This document shows positions 1 to 5,763 of a stretch of 9,205 nt of DNA, in pieces. The first letter of the stretch is position 1. Every line of letters starts with the position of its first letter. The stretch comes from an uncultured Erysipelotrichaceae bacterium (GTDB taxonomy: Bacteria > Bacillota_I > Bacilli_A > RFN20 > CAG-826): positions 1 to 9,205 of the forward strand of contig CACYJD010000027.1 in the NCBI GenBank assembly GCA_902774655.1. Reading direction: 5' to 3'. The position numbers and the translations under genes are program-made. The notes under the pieces were generated by a model. The model searched no databases. It was not told where the DNA came from and saw only the letters and a program-made list of their open reading frames with translations.

Positions 1-2
1 TG

Positions 3-113
3 TTTAACAAAATTAGCAATGAAGATATACGTTTTAATTTGTATGATTCAAACCCAACTCAATTAATGATAATGCCTTCAATTTATCGATTAACTCTTAT
101 TTTTTCAAATTAA
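3..113 (+). CDS. possible 3' end of an upstream gene (partial)
   Basis: The frame is open from the left edge to a TAA at 111-113, giving about 36 residues. They end in a hydrophobic stretch QLMIMPSIYRLTLIFSN. The pattern IRF...QLMIMPxxYR loosely recalls the C-terminal strand of the DNA polymerase III beta clamp, but the match is short and partly degenerate, so no function is assigned. An open frame of this length can occur by chance in AT-rich DNA. No terminator is seen between it and the next gene. Confidence 0.3.
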   Translation, partial: FNKISNEDIRFNLYDSNPTQLMIMPSIYRLTLIFSN

Positions 114-119
114 CTTTCG

Positions 120-148
120 TTTACTTTAATTTCAAAAATTAGTATTAT
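120..148 (+). promoter_or_regulatory. candidate promoter of the membrane regulator gene
   Basis: A TTTACT box (120-125) and a TATTAT box (143-148) are separated by 17 bp. This would start the transcript near 155 and leave a leader of about 16 nt before the ATG at 171. That leader (TTAGCAATAAAATAATTTT) has no Shine-Dalgarno sequence, which is unusual compared with the other genes here. The hexamers are only moderately close to consensus. Confidence 0.35.
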
Positions 149-170
149 TGTTTAGCAATAAAATAATTTT

Positions 171-1250
171 ATGGCTAAATTTGATAAGAAACATGGAATC
201 ATACTATTTGCTGCTTTATCAGTATTTTTCTTTATTTCGATAACTATATTTGTCATTATTGCCAACGTATACGGAATGGTGGATGCTGAGGAATATAAGA
301 ATGCATTTGCGGGATTGCTTGTATTTAACATCATTTCTTTAATTCTTATAGTTTTAGCGGAAATTATTTCTTTAAGTTTTGATAAAACAGCATCTGTATC
401 TACTGTGTATGCTGCTATTTTTATATTTTTAGCCTTATTCTTCTCTAGAGATACTATTTATTCCGCTACGTTTGTTGGAATTAACATTCCTGATACTTAT
501 CTCACTATATCTGAACTTCTATGCAATGCATCATCATTACTATTTGTATATTTTATTTTTGAGCTACTAATACACGATTTTAAACTTAAAAAATTTAATA
601 TAATTCACTATATTGCTATGCCATTGATGGTTGGCTTGACAGCCTTGTTCTCCTTACTTAATATTGGTTTAGGAGTCTTAATAGTATCAATTATCGAAGC
701 GTTATATATTTTAATTTTTGTCTTTCTTTATTCCCGAGAATTAAGAACTCAAAATAATAAAAATAACCCACTTCCTGCTAATATTTCACTCATAATTGTT
801 TCTTTTACAGGTATCGCTATGATTTTCCATGCATTAGCGTTCCATCTTGATATTGGCTTTGTAACGCTAGGTATACACCAAATATATTTCGCTATTATTT
901 TCTTTGGCTTTATTACTATTTATGTTGATTTCTTAATTGATAAAACTAAGAACTCTTATGTTATGGAAGAAGAAATTAAAAATGTAAAAAAACCGCAAGA
1001 AGTGGCCTCAAATGGGAAAATCAAAGTTACATGTTTCCATACATTTGATTGCTTTATGAATGATAAACTCCTTAAGTTCCCATCTAAGAAGAGTAAAGAG
1101 TTCTTTGCATTACTAATTGTACTTCACGGTAAATCCTTAACAATGGACAAAGCTATTACATACTTATGGCCTGATAAAGATCTCGATTTAGCTAAAATTT
1201 CATATAGAGATGTCATCTGGAAACTCAGAAAATACTTAATTACGATGTAA
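171..1250 (+). CDS. polytopic membrane protein with C-terminal SARP/BTAD-type winged helix, frameshifted near its end
   Basis: Residues 1 to about 255 hold roughly eight hydrophobic helices (about 9-32, 46-70, 74-91, 115-133, 143-165, 166-186, 202-222, 233-252). A charged linker follows, then from residue 282 a winged helix of the OmpR/SARP type: an IKVTCFHTFDCF strand, KSKEFFALLIVLHGKSLTM, AITYLWPD and RDVIWKLRKYL. In Firmicutes this domain binds DNA, often behind a receiver domain; here it sits behind a membrane domain, suggesting a membrane-anchored one-component sensor-regulator. The frame ends at TAA 1248-1250, but the sequence from 1241 to 1330 continues the domain one base out of frame. 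One extra A near 1238 would restore a protein of about 386 residues. No Shine-Dalgarno precedes the ATG, and the next ATG lies beyond the first helix. The ligand is unknown. The domain call is from motif recognition only. Confidence 0.75.
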   Translation: MAKFDKKHGIILFAALSVFFFISITIFVIIANVYGMVDAEEYKNAFAGLLVFNIISLILIVLAEIISLSFDKTASVSTVYAAIFIFLALFFSRDTIYSATFVGINIPDTYLTISELLCNASSLLFVYFIFELLIHDFKLKKFNIIHYIAMPLMVGLTALFSLLNIGLGVLIVSIIEALYILIFVFLYSRELRTQNNKNNPLPANISLIIVSFTGIAMIFHALAFHLDIGFVTLGIHQIYFAIIFFGFITIYVDFLIDKTKNSYVMEEEIKNVKKPQEVASNGKIKVTCFHTFDCFMNDKLLKFPSKKSKEFFALLIVLHGKSLTMDKAITYLWPDKDLDLAKISYRDVIWKLRKYLITM

Positions 1251-1330
1251 TCGATAAAAAAACTGAATATAACGATGAACCATTCATGCCTGAATATGAC
1301 TGGTCTATCGACTTCGAAAATAATTTTTAA
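1241..1330 (+). pseudogene. out-of-frame C-terminal end of the membrane regulator
   Basis: Read from 1241 (TAC GAT GTA ATC), 29 codons give YDVIDKK, then acidic residues, then MPEYDWSIDFENNF, and stop at TAA 1328-1330. This follows KYL-N naturally and resembles the final strand and tail of SARP-type domains. The upstream part is in the frame one base later, so a single base is missing between about 1236 and 1241, most simply an A in TTAATT. The junction has no X XXY YYZ slippery heptamer, so programmed -1 frameshifting is unlikely. Confidence 0.65.
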
Positions 1331-1335
1331 TTCAC

Positions 1336-1369
1336 TTTAGCACTTTTTTAGCACTGCCTTTTGTATAAC
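1336..1369 (+). promoter_or_regulatory. SARP-like operator: two TTTAGCACT repeats at 11-bp period before a -10 box
   Basis: TTTAGCACT occurs at 1336-1344 and again at 1347-1355, an 11-bp period that puts both copies on one face of the helix. Eight base pairs later comes TATAAC (1364-1369), a good -10 match, and no -35 box is obvious. SARP regulators are known to bind heptamer direct repeats at 11-bp spacing, with the last copy 8 bp upstream of -10. The preceding gene encodes a SARP-type domain, so it may control the next gene. The repeat and spacing are directly visible; the regulatory link is inferred. Confidence 0.5.
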
Positions 1370-1393
1370 CATATGCGAAAGGAACTTTTTAAA

Positions 1394-1904
1394 ATGAAAA
1401 AAGTATTAAAAATTATCACAAACATTCTTGCCATACTTTTTGCCGTACCTGTCGCTTTATATTTTGTAATTGGTGATTCTCTTGATTCTTTCTGTAGTAC
1501 TCGGAAAAGTCGCCAAACTTAGAGTTAATATTCCTCTAAGAATTATTGCTGCCGTTATAGCATTGGTTACTGCTATTCCAGAGATTGGCGTACAACTCTC
1601 TGTCTTTGGTGCAGATATTCTCATCGCATTATTTGTTATGATAGCCCACGCTGTTGAAAACAAGACACAAACCAATAAGATGGTTAAATTATTTGGTTCA
1701 TTAGCAGACGCTGCATTAGTCCTCGCAGGACTTATTTGTCTTATTTTCTTTGTAGTTATCGGCAAAGATAAATATCAACCTGTAGTAATGATTGCCTACA
1801 TTCTTGCAGGTGCATTAATGGCTGTACGTGGTGTTTTTGGATTACTTGCTGCTTTCAAGAAAGAAGAAGAACCAGCAGCTCCTGAAGCTCCAGCAGCTGA
1901 ATAA
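1394..1904 (+). CDS. small multi-pass membrane protein of unknown function, frameshifted
   Basis: The ATG at 1394 follows AAAGGA (1378-1383) and opens a hydrophobic N-terminus, MKKVLKIITNILAILFAV and onward, that runs out of frame to a TAG at 1520-1522. The rest continues in the frame starting at 1470, one base displaced, from VILLILSVVLGKV to a TAA at 1902-1904. Removing one G from TTGGTG (about 1471-1475) joins them smoothly into about 169 residues. The joined product has about five membrane segments, a short NKTQTNK loop and a charged Ala/Pro/Glu tail (KKEEEPAAPEAPAAE). A TTG start at 1470 is the only way to read the second part alone, but it has no Shine-Dalgarno and would lose the first helix. 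I do not recognise the family. Its position after the repeat operator suggests control by the upstream regulator. Confidence 0.65.
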
Positions 1905-1944
1905 ACATTGTTAAAAAACGGATAAAATCTGTTTTCTCCCCCAA

Positions 1945-1980
1945 GAAAGGCTCACTTCGGTGGGCCTTTCCTTTTATTTC
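1945..1980 (+). terminator. Rho-independent terminator
   Basis: An 11-bp stem GAAAGGCTCAC (1945-1955) pairs with GTGGGCCTTTC (1960-1970), with one G-U pair, around a TTCG tetraloop. A T-rich tract CTTTTATTTC follows. A weaker AT-rich hairpin (1915-1923 with 1927-1935, loop AAA) lies just upstream. Together they close the small membrane-protein gene. Confidence 0.9.
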
Positions 1981-1992
1981 TTATTAAATTAA

Positions 1993-2047
1993 TAGCAACT
2001 ATCTAAAATTATTTATATACTTTTAACTAGTTAATTACAAAAAGGAG
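1993..2047 (+). promoter_or_regulatory. candidate promoter and ribosome binding site of pepO
   Basis: TATACT at 2016-2021 fits a -10 box. The -35 candidate, TAGCAA at 1993-1998 with 17-bp spacing, is weak. AAAGGAGA (2041-2048), 7 bases before the ATG at 2056, is a strong Shine-Dalgarno and fixes the start. The upstream terminator means pepO is transcribed on its own. Confidence 0.4.
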
Positions 2048-2055
2048 ACTAGATA

Positions 2056-3927
2056 ATGGCAAACATAAGAGTACAAGATGACTTATATGAATATGTTAAT
2101 CATAGACCTACCACGGGTGGATTCGCTACTTTAGCGGATGATGTTGAAAAGTTACTCACCAAAGATATCAACGAAATGGTGGAATCTGGTAACTATCCAA
2201 ATGATTATCTTAGAAGACTCGGTATTTTATATAAAAAGATATTAGACGTTAAAGAAAGAAAAAGACTTGGTATTAGACCAGAACTTAAACGTCTAAATAA
2301 ACTTAATAAGATTAAAGATATCAACGCGCTTAATAGAAACTATAAGGATTTAATCCTCGATGATTATTCTTTACCTTTTTATTTATCAGTGGACGCTGAT
2401 ATGAAGGACACTAATGTCCATAAATTATATTTAAGTGCACCTTCAACCATTCTTCCTGATGTTACCTACTATAAAGAAGAAGCCATGGCTCAACAAAAAG
2501 AAATGATGTTAGGCTTATATTCCCAAATGGCGACATCTTTACTTAATGAAACTAAATTAAGCGAAGAAGAAGTTAAACAATACGTTGAAGACACTCTTAA
2601 ATTTGACGCTATCATCGCTACACTTGTTAAGAGTAGTGAAGAAGAAAGCGAATACGCTAAACAATATAATCCTACTAAGACTAGAACAGTCGCTAGACTT
2701 GTTAAACCTCTTAAATTTAGAAAGATTGTAGAGAAATTAGTAGGGGAAGTCCCTGAAGTAATTATTGTTACTGATTCTCGTTTCTTAAAAGGATTCAATA
2801 CCTTATTTAATGAAGATACCTTTGTTTTATATAAACACTGGGCATACGTTAAAGACTTAATTAGTAACGCTAAATACTTAAGTGAAAAACTTAGAGAGAT
2901 GAGTGGTACTTATAGTAGAGCACTCTACGGTATTAAAGTAATGACTAGTGTTGAACGCTTTGCGTATAACACTGCTGGAGGCATGTATAGTGAACCATTA
3001 GGCCTCTATTATGGTGAGAAATACTTTGGTAAAGAAGCTAAAAAAGATGTCGAAGAACTAGTACATTTAGTTATTAATAAATATAAAGAAAGACTCGCTA
3101 ACAGTGACATCCTTTCTAAAGAAACAAGTGAAAAAGCTATCTTAAAACTATCCACTATGAGAGTGAAAATGGGTTACCCAGATAAAGTTAAAGATAGATA
3201 TGAACTTATGACATTTAATGAAGAAGATGGATTATTTGATATTCTTAACCACATCTCAAGAGTATTAAATGAAGATCACTTCACTAAACTCAATAAACCA
3301 GTTAATAGAGATGAATGGCATATGCCAGGTCATTTAGTAAATGCTTCCTATAATCCATTTAGTAATGACATCACCTTCCCAGCCGCTATTCTTCAAGCTC
3401 CATTCTATTCAATTAAACAATCTAGAAGTGAGAACTTAGGTGGCATTGGAGCAGTTATCGGTCATGAAATCTCTCACGCTTTCGATAATAATGGTGCTTT
3501 ATTTGATGAACTTGGTAACCTCAATTCCTGGTGGACTAAAGAAGACTATAAGAAGTTCCAAAAGAAGACCAAAGATATGATCAAACAATTTGATGGTATC
3601 GAACTTCCATTCGGTGGCAAGGCTAATGGTAAACTTATTGTTAGTGAAAATATCGCTGATAATGGTGGTGTAGCGGTAACCTTAGGAATTATGAAAGACT
3701 TAAAAGAAAAGTCTTATGAAGAATATTTCCTTAACTGGGCACGTGTCTGGTGTATTAAAGCTAAACCAGAATATTCACAATTACTCTTAAGAGTGGATGT
3801 CCACGCTCCTGCAATCCTCAGAGCGAATATGCAACCTCGTAACTTCCCTGAATGGTATGAAACATTCAAGGTTACAAAGAAAGATAAGATGTATATCGCT
3901 CCTAACAAGAGAGTAGTTATCTGGTAA
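2056..3927 (+). CDS. pepO: M13-family zinc oligoendopeptidase (PepO/neprilysin-like)
   Basis: This 623-residue protein is close in length to lactic-acid-bacterial PepO. The N-terminus (IRVQDDLYEYVN) is the usual M13_N start, with no signal peptide or membrane anchor, so it is probably cytosolic. Residues about 425-455 carry the substrate-binding segment VNASYNPFSNDITFPAAIL. The zinc motif HEISH is at 470-474 (His470 and His474 ligands, Glu471 catalytic), and SENIADNGG at 530-538 supplies the third ligand Glu531 and Asp535. The tail PRNFPEWYETF...DKMYIAP..RVVIW is the conserved M13 C-terminus. All catalytic residues are present and the frame is intact. It would cleave short peptides, probably for amino-acid supply or peptide turnover. 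It stands alone between terminators. Confidence 0.96.
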   Translation: MANIRVQDDLYEYVNHRPTTGGFATLADDVEKLLTKDINEMVESGNYPNDYLRRLGILYKKILDVKERKRLGIRPELKRLNKLNKIKDINALNRNYKDLILDDYSLPFYLSVDADMKDTNVHKLYLSAPSTILPDVTYYKEEAMAQQKEMMLGLYSQMATSLLNETKLSEEEVKQYVEDTLKFDAIIATLVKSSEEESEYAKQYNPTKTRTVARLVKPLKFRKIVEKLVGEVPEVIIVTDSRFLKGFNTLFNEDTFVLYKHWAYVKDLISNAKYLSEKLREMSGTYSRALYGIKVMTSVERFAYNTAGGMYSEPLGLYYGEKYFGKEAKKDVEELVHLVINKYKERLANSDILSKETSEKAILKLSTMRVKMGYPDKVKDRYELMTFNEEDGLFDILNHISRVLNEDHFTKLNKPVNRDEWHMPGHLVNASYNPFSNDITFPAAILQAPFYSIKQSRSENLGGIGAVIGHEISHAFDNNGALFDELGNLNSWWTKEDYKKFQKKTKDMIKQFDGIELPFGGKANGKLIVSENIADNGGVAVTLGIMKDLKEKSYEEYFLNWARVWCIKAKPEYSQLLLRVDVHAPAILRANMQPRNFPEWYETFKVTKKDKMYIAPNKRVVIW

Positions 3928-3945
3928 TCAAACTTAATATGAAAC

Positions 3946-3980
3946 AAAAGTTAGCGAGTAAAATTGCTAACTTTTTTTTT
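3946..3980 (+). terminator. Rho-independent terminator of pepO
   Basis: A 10-bp perfect stem AAAAGTTAGC (3946-3955) pairs with GCTAACTTTT (3966-3975) around a 10-nt loop. The T run continues to 3980. It lies 19 bp after the pepO stop codon. Confidence 0.9.
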
Positions 3981-4005
3981 ACCCTAATTATAGGGTTTTT
4001 CTTTT
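3981..4005 (+). terminator. second hairpin with T tract behind pepO
   Basis: ACCCTA (3981-3986) pairs with TAGGGT (3991-3996) around ATTA, followed by TTTTCTTTT. It resembles a backup terminator. It also lies next to the likely left end of the insertion sequence, so it could shield the element from read-through or mark its target site. Confidence 0.5.
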
Positions 4006-4008
4006 GTC

Positions 4009-4018
4009 CAAGTAAAAT
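4009..4018 (+). repeat. left subterminal inverted repeat of the IS110 element
   Basis: CAAGTAAAAT is an exact reverse complement of 5514-5523. It lies about 37 bp before the first hairpin of the putative bridge RNA. Ten matching bases in AT-rich DNA could occasionally arise by chance; the position at both expected ends is what supports it. Confidence 0.5.
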
Positions 4019-4054
4019 GTAATTATGTTTCTTGGATTAATGGCTAAGCCTAAG

Positions 4055-4216
4055 TACCACCGAGCAGGCATGCTTGCTGGTAGCGGAATAACAACGCCCA
4101 CTTTTTAGGGACTTGATCTCGTATATAAAAATGTTGTTTCCGTCCTAGATAGAGTGAGTTCGTTTAATCTAAATGAGACTTGATCTCGCGTATCTTTTAA
4201 AAAACAGTTCTATCTA
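4055..4216 (+). ncRNA. putative bridge RNA of the IS110 element
   Basis: Three consecutive hairpins can be drawn. First, 4055-4059 (TACCA) pairs with 4078-4082 (TGGTA) around a GC-rich interior. Second, CGGAA-TA-ACAAC (4084-4095) pairs with GTTGT-TTCCG (4133-4142), leaving a 37-nt loop. Third, TAGATAGA (4146-4153) pairs with TCTATCTA (4209-4216), extendable by two G-U pairs, leaving a loop of about 51 nt. Both large loops contain GACTTGATCTCG (4110-4121 and 4177-4188), which forms a cap hairpin GRGA-CTTGA-TCTC in each; the first copy keeps pairing through a G-U. A 5' stem-loop followed by two internal loops with guide segments on both arms is the known architecture of IS110 bridge RNAs (target loop, then donor loop). 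On that model the guides would be 4096-4107 and 4121-4132 for the target, and 4156-4174 and 4188-4206 for the donor. The guide assignments are inferred. Confidence 0.72.
4110..4188 (+). repeat. 12-bp direct repeat GACTTGATCTCG in both RNA loops
   Basis: The copies lie at 4110-4121 and 4177-4188, a period of 67 bp. The flanking bases differ (GG before one, GA before the other), yet each copy closes the same CTTGA pentaloop hairpin. The repeat therefore appears conserved for structure and not as guide sequence. Confidence 0.85.
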
Positions 4217-4266
4217 CTAGTTAACGGAAAGCCAAGAAAAAGAAATGCCAGAAAGGAGTTATAAAA

Positions 4267-5454
4267 ATGGAGAACCCTATAATAGCGTGTGATGTGAGCA
4301 AAGGTCGGTCTCACATTCAAGGGTTTATGGGACTTTCGAAGCCTTTTTGTAATCCGTTCGAAGTCCAACATTTAAGAAGTGATTTGAGACAGCTAAAGCA
4401 ACTAGCAGAATCACTTAGAAAACAAACCGGAAGAAATCCCGTGTTCGTGTTTGAATATACAGGAATTTATCATGAATGTATCGCGAGATATGTTCAAGAA
4501 ATTGGATTGAAAACTTATGCAATATCGCCTCTAGAATCAGCGAAAGTGAGAAAGAGTTCAATTCGAGTTACTAAAACGGATTCAAAAGATTGTCTTAATA
4601 TTGCGACTGTTTATTACTCAAGAAATATCCGAGAGTTTATAAATGGAAACGACGACACTAAGGCGTTATCTAGAAGGAAGCGTGATTTGAAATGTGTTCT
4701 TATACGACAGAAATGTATATACCATAGGTATCTAGATTTAATATGGCCGTGTTTTGATGAAAAATTTGGGACAGATTCTCAAACATCAAGAAGAATCATT
4801 CTATCTTATTTACATCCTGACAAGCTTAAAAAATCGAATGTTAAAAGTATTGCGAATCATCTTCTACATTACTGTTATCTTGGTAATTCTAGAGCGTTAA
4901 CTATAGCTCAAAAAGCTAAAGATTTTGCTTCAGATTGTGTTTCGGGAGTAAATGAAAAATCAGAGTATGTTAATGCGTTGTCCGAAGCTTTGGCTAACCT
5001 AATTAAAACCGAGGAAACAATTGAAAAAATTAACGAACAAATGGAATTCTTATCAAGGAAAAATCCATATTATCGTTTACTTAAAAGCATCCCTGGAGTT
5101 GGTAGAAATATTCTATTACAAATGATTGGCGAGCTTGGTGATTTCTCTAGATTTAAAACTGCCAAACAATTTGTTGCATATTGCGGTCTAGATCCATCTA
5201 TTCTTCAATCAGGAAATAATGATGGAAAGCATTTCTCAATTACTCGTAAAGGAAGTCAGATTCTTAGATCGTCATTATATCTAGCAGTTAACCAAATGCT
5301 TACCCAGCATAAAGACAATCAAATAACCAGATTCTATCTACAAAAGAAAAGCAGCGGCCTATCTCACAAGGTAGCTGCAGTTGCGTCCTGTCGTAAACTT
5401 GCTTGTTGCGTGTTCGGCATGTTACATAACGGGACTTGTTTCGAAACTATTTAA
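4267..5454 (+). CDS. IS110-family transposase/recombinase (DEDD and catalytic-serine domains)
   Basis: This is a 395-residue IS110 transposase, intact and of usual size. The N-terminal RuvC-like DEDD domain shows Asp9 in ACDVSKG, Glu63 in VFEYTG, and Asp105 and Asp108 in KTDSKD. A helical linker follows (about 165-270). The C-terminal Tnp20 domain starts at SIPGVGRNI (about 275) and carries YCGLDPSILQSG, with Ser315 as the probable nucleophile, then GKHFSITRKGSQILR. Family members recombine DNA through a circular intermediate, guided in characterised cases by a bridge RNA; the non-coding segment upstream fits that role. AAAGGAG (4252-4258), 8 bases before the ATG, fixes the start. Arginine codons CGA and CGG are frequent, unlike the neighbouring genes. 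Confidence 0.96.
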   Translation: MENPIIACDVSKGRSHIQGFMGLSKPFCNPFEVQHLRSDLRQLKQLAESLRKQTGRNPVFVFEYTGIYHECIARYVQEIGLKTYAISPLESAKVRKSSIRVTKTDSKDCLNIATVYYSRNIREFINGNDDTKALSRRKRDLKCVLIRQKCIYHRYLDLIWPCFDEKFGTDSQTSRRIILSYLHPDKLKKSNVKSIANHLLHYCYLGNSRALTIAQKAKDFASDCVSGVNEKSEYVNALSEALANLIKTEETIEKINEQMEFLSRKNPYYRLLKSIPGVGRNILLQMIGELGDFSRFKTAKQFVAYCGLDPSILQSGNNDGKHFSITRKGSQILRSSLYLAVNQMLTQHKDNQITRFYLQKKSSGLSHKVAAVASCRKLACCVFGMLHNGTCFETI

Positions 5455-5513
5455 ATTATATACGATTTTTAAATATTTATATATTTGAGTAGTTGTTTTT
5501 GCCATGCGAACAA

Positions 5514-5523
5514 ATTTTACTTG
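5514..5523 (-). repeat. right subterminal inverted repeat of the IS110 element
   Basis: ATTTTACTTG is the exact reverse complement of 4009-4018 and lies 59 bp after the transposase stop. The adjoining TGAATTCA (5522-5529) could pair, with two G-T wobbles, to the left arm of the second RNA loop (TGAGTTCG at 4155-4162), as expected if that arm reads the right end of the donor. This pairing is short and tentative. Confidence 0.5.
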
Positions 5524-5536
5524 AATTCAGTTATCT

Positions 5537-5690
5537 AATTTTATACTTTTTTGTGATTAAAGAGCATATTCTCGTGTATTTGAGACAAATGTCCTAAATT
5601 TTATCTGGCTACTATTATTTTTAATTGATTTTTGTATGATAAAAATTATTAAGCAAAACTCTGATTTAAAATCAATCAATGCTAATAATA
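5537..5690. other. non-coding AT-rich stretch between the IS and the AlbA_2 gene
   Basis: No convincing gene is seen. The stretch contains a small ATTTG-AGA-CAAAT hairpin (5578-5590) and a 9-bp inverted repeat, ATTGATTTT (5624-5632) with AAAATCAAT (5668-5676). Neither has a T tract, so neither is a clear terminator. The stretch probably combines the right flank of the insertion with the upstream control region of the next gene. Confidence 0.5.
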
Positions 5691-5756
5691 TGACAAATTA
5701 GTTGACAAATCAGTTGACAAATAAAAATGCAAATGAAATTATTAAATTAGAAAGGA
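5691..5756 (+). promoter_or_regulatory. three tandem 12-bp repeats overlapping a promoter, then a ribosome binding site
   Basis: TGACAAAT recurs at 5691-5698, 5703-5710 and 5715-5722. The 12-bp unit TGACAAATYAGT is complete in the first two copies and matches 9 of 12 in the third. The repeats create perfect TTGACA boxes at 5702-5707 and 5714-5719; the second is 17 bp from AATTAT (5737-5742), a weak -10. AAAGGA (5751-5756) is the Shine-Dalgarno for the ATG at 5764. Repeats built over a -35 box suggest a multi-copy operator, and the gene's own C-terminal winged helix is a natural candidate to bind it. Autoregulation is inferred. Confidence 0.6.
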
Positions 5757-5763
5757 TAAGAAT

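Larger units (their letters stand above)
4002..5526 (+). mobile_element. IS110-family insertion sequence, about 1.5 kb, ends approximate
   Basis: The element holds one intact DEDD/serine transposase, preceded by a structured non-coding segment that looks like a bridge RNA. CAAGTAAAAT at 4009-4018 recurs inverted as ATTTTACTTG at 5514-5523, a 10-bp perfect inverted repeat outside the RNA and just beyond the transposase stop. The given ends assume 7 and 3 extra bases outside the repeats, as in IS1111-type elements, and are not proved. An alternative pair of ends is the CTAATT found at 3984-3989 and 5535-5540. Long terminal inverted repeats and target duplications are not expected in this family. 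The transposase uses CGA and CGG for arginine, unlike pepO, which fits recent acquisition. It sits in non-coding DNA behind pepO and interrupts no visible gene. Confidence 0.75.

Noticed and set aside
3..113. Firm call of the DNA polymerase III beta clamp end
   Set aside because: Only a loose QLMIMP-like match over a few residues; too short to name the gene.
1224..1250. Programmed -1 frameshift in the membrane regulator
   Set aside because: No X XXY YYZ heptamer is present at the junction, and a residue (Asn) seems to be missing from the join, so a lost base explains it better.
1470..1904. TTG-initiated 144-residue protein as a stand-alone gene
   Set aside because: No Shine-Dalgarno precedes the TTG, and a good ATG with a ribosome binding site at 1394 encodes the missing hydrophobic N-terminus one base out of frame.
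2490..3947. Minus-strand open frames opposite pepO (2490-2798, 3714-3947)
   Set aside because: They lack ribosome binding sites and family features and mirror the codon pattern of the peptidase gene.
4001..4266. Small protein gene between pepO and the transposase
   Set aside because: No frame with a start and ribosome binding site is convincing, and the base-paired repeats indicate RNA.
5691..5726. CRISPR array
   Set aside because: Only three 12-bp tandem units with no unique spacers; an operator is the better fit.
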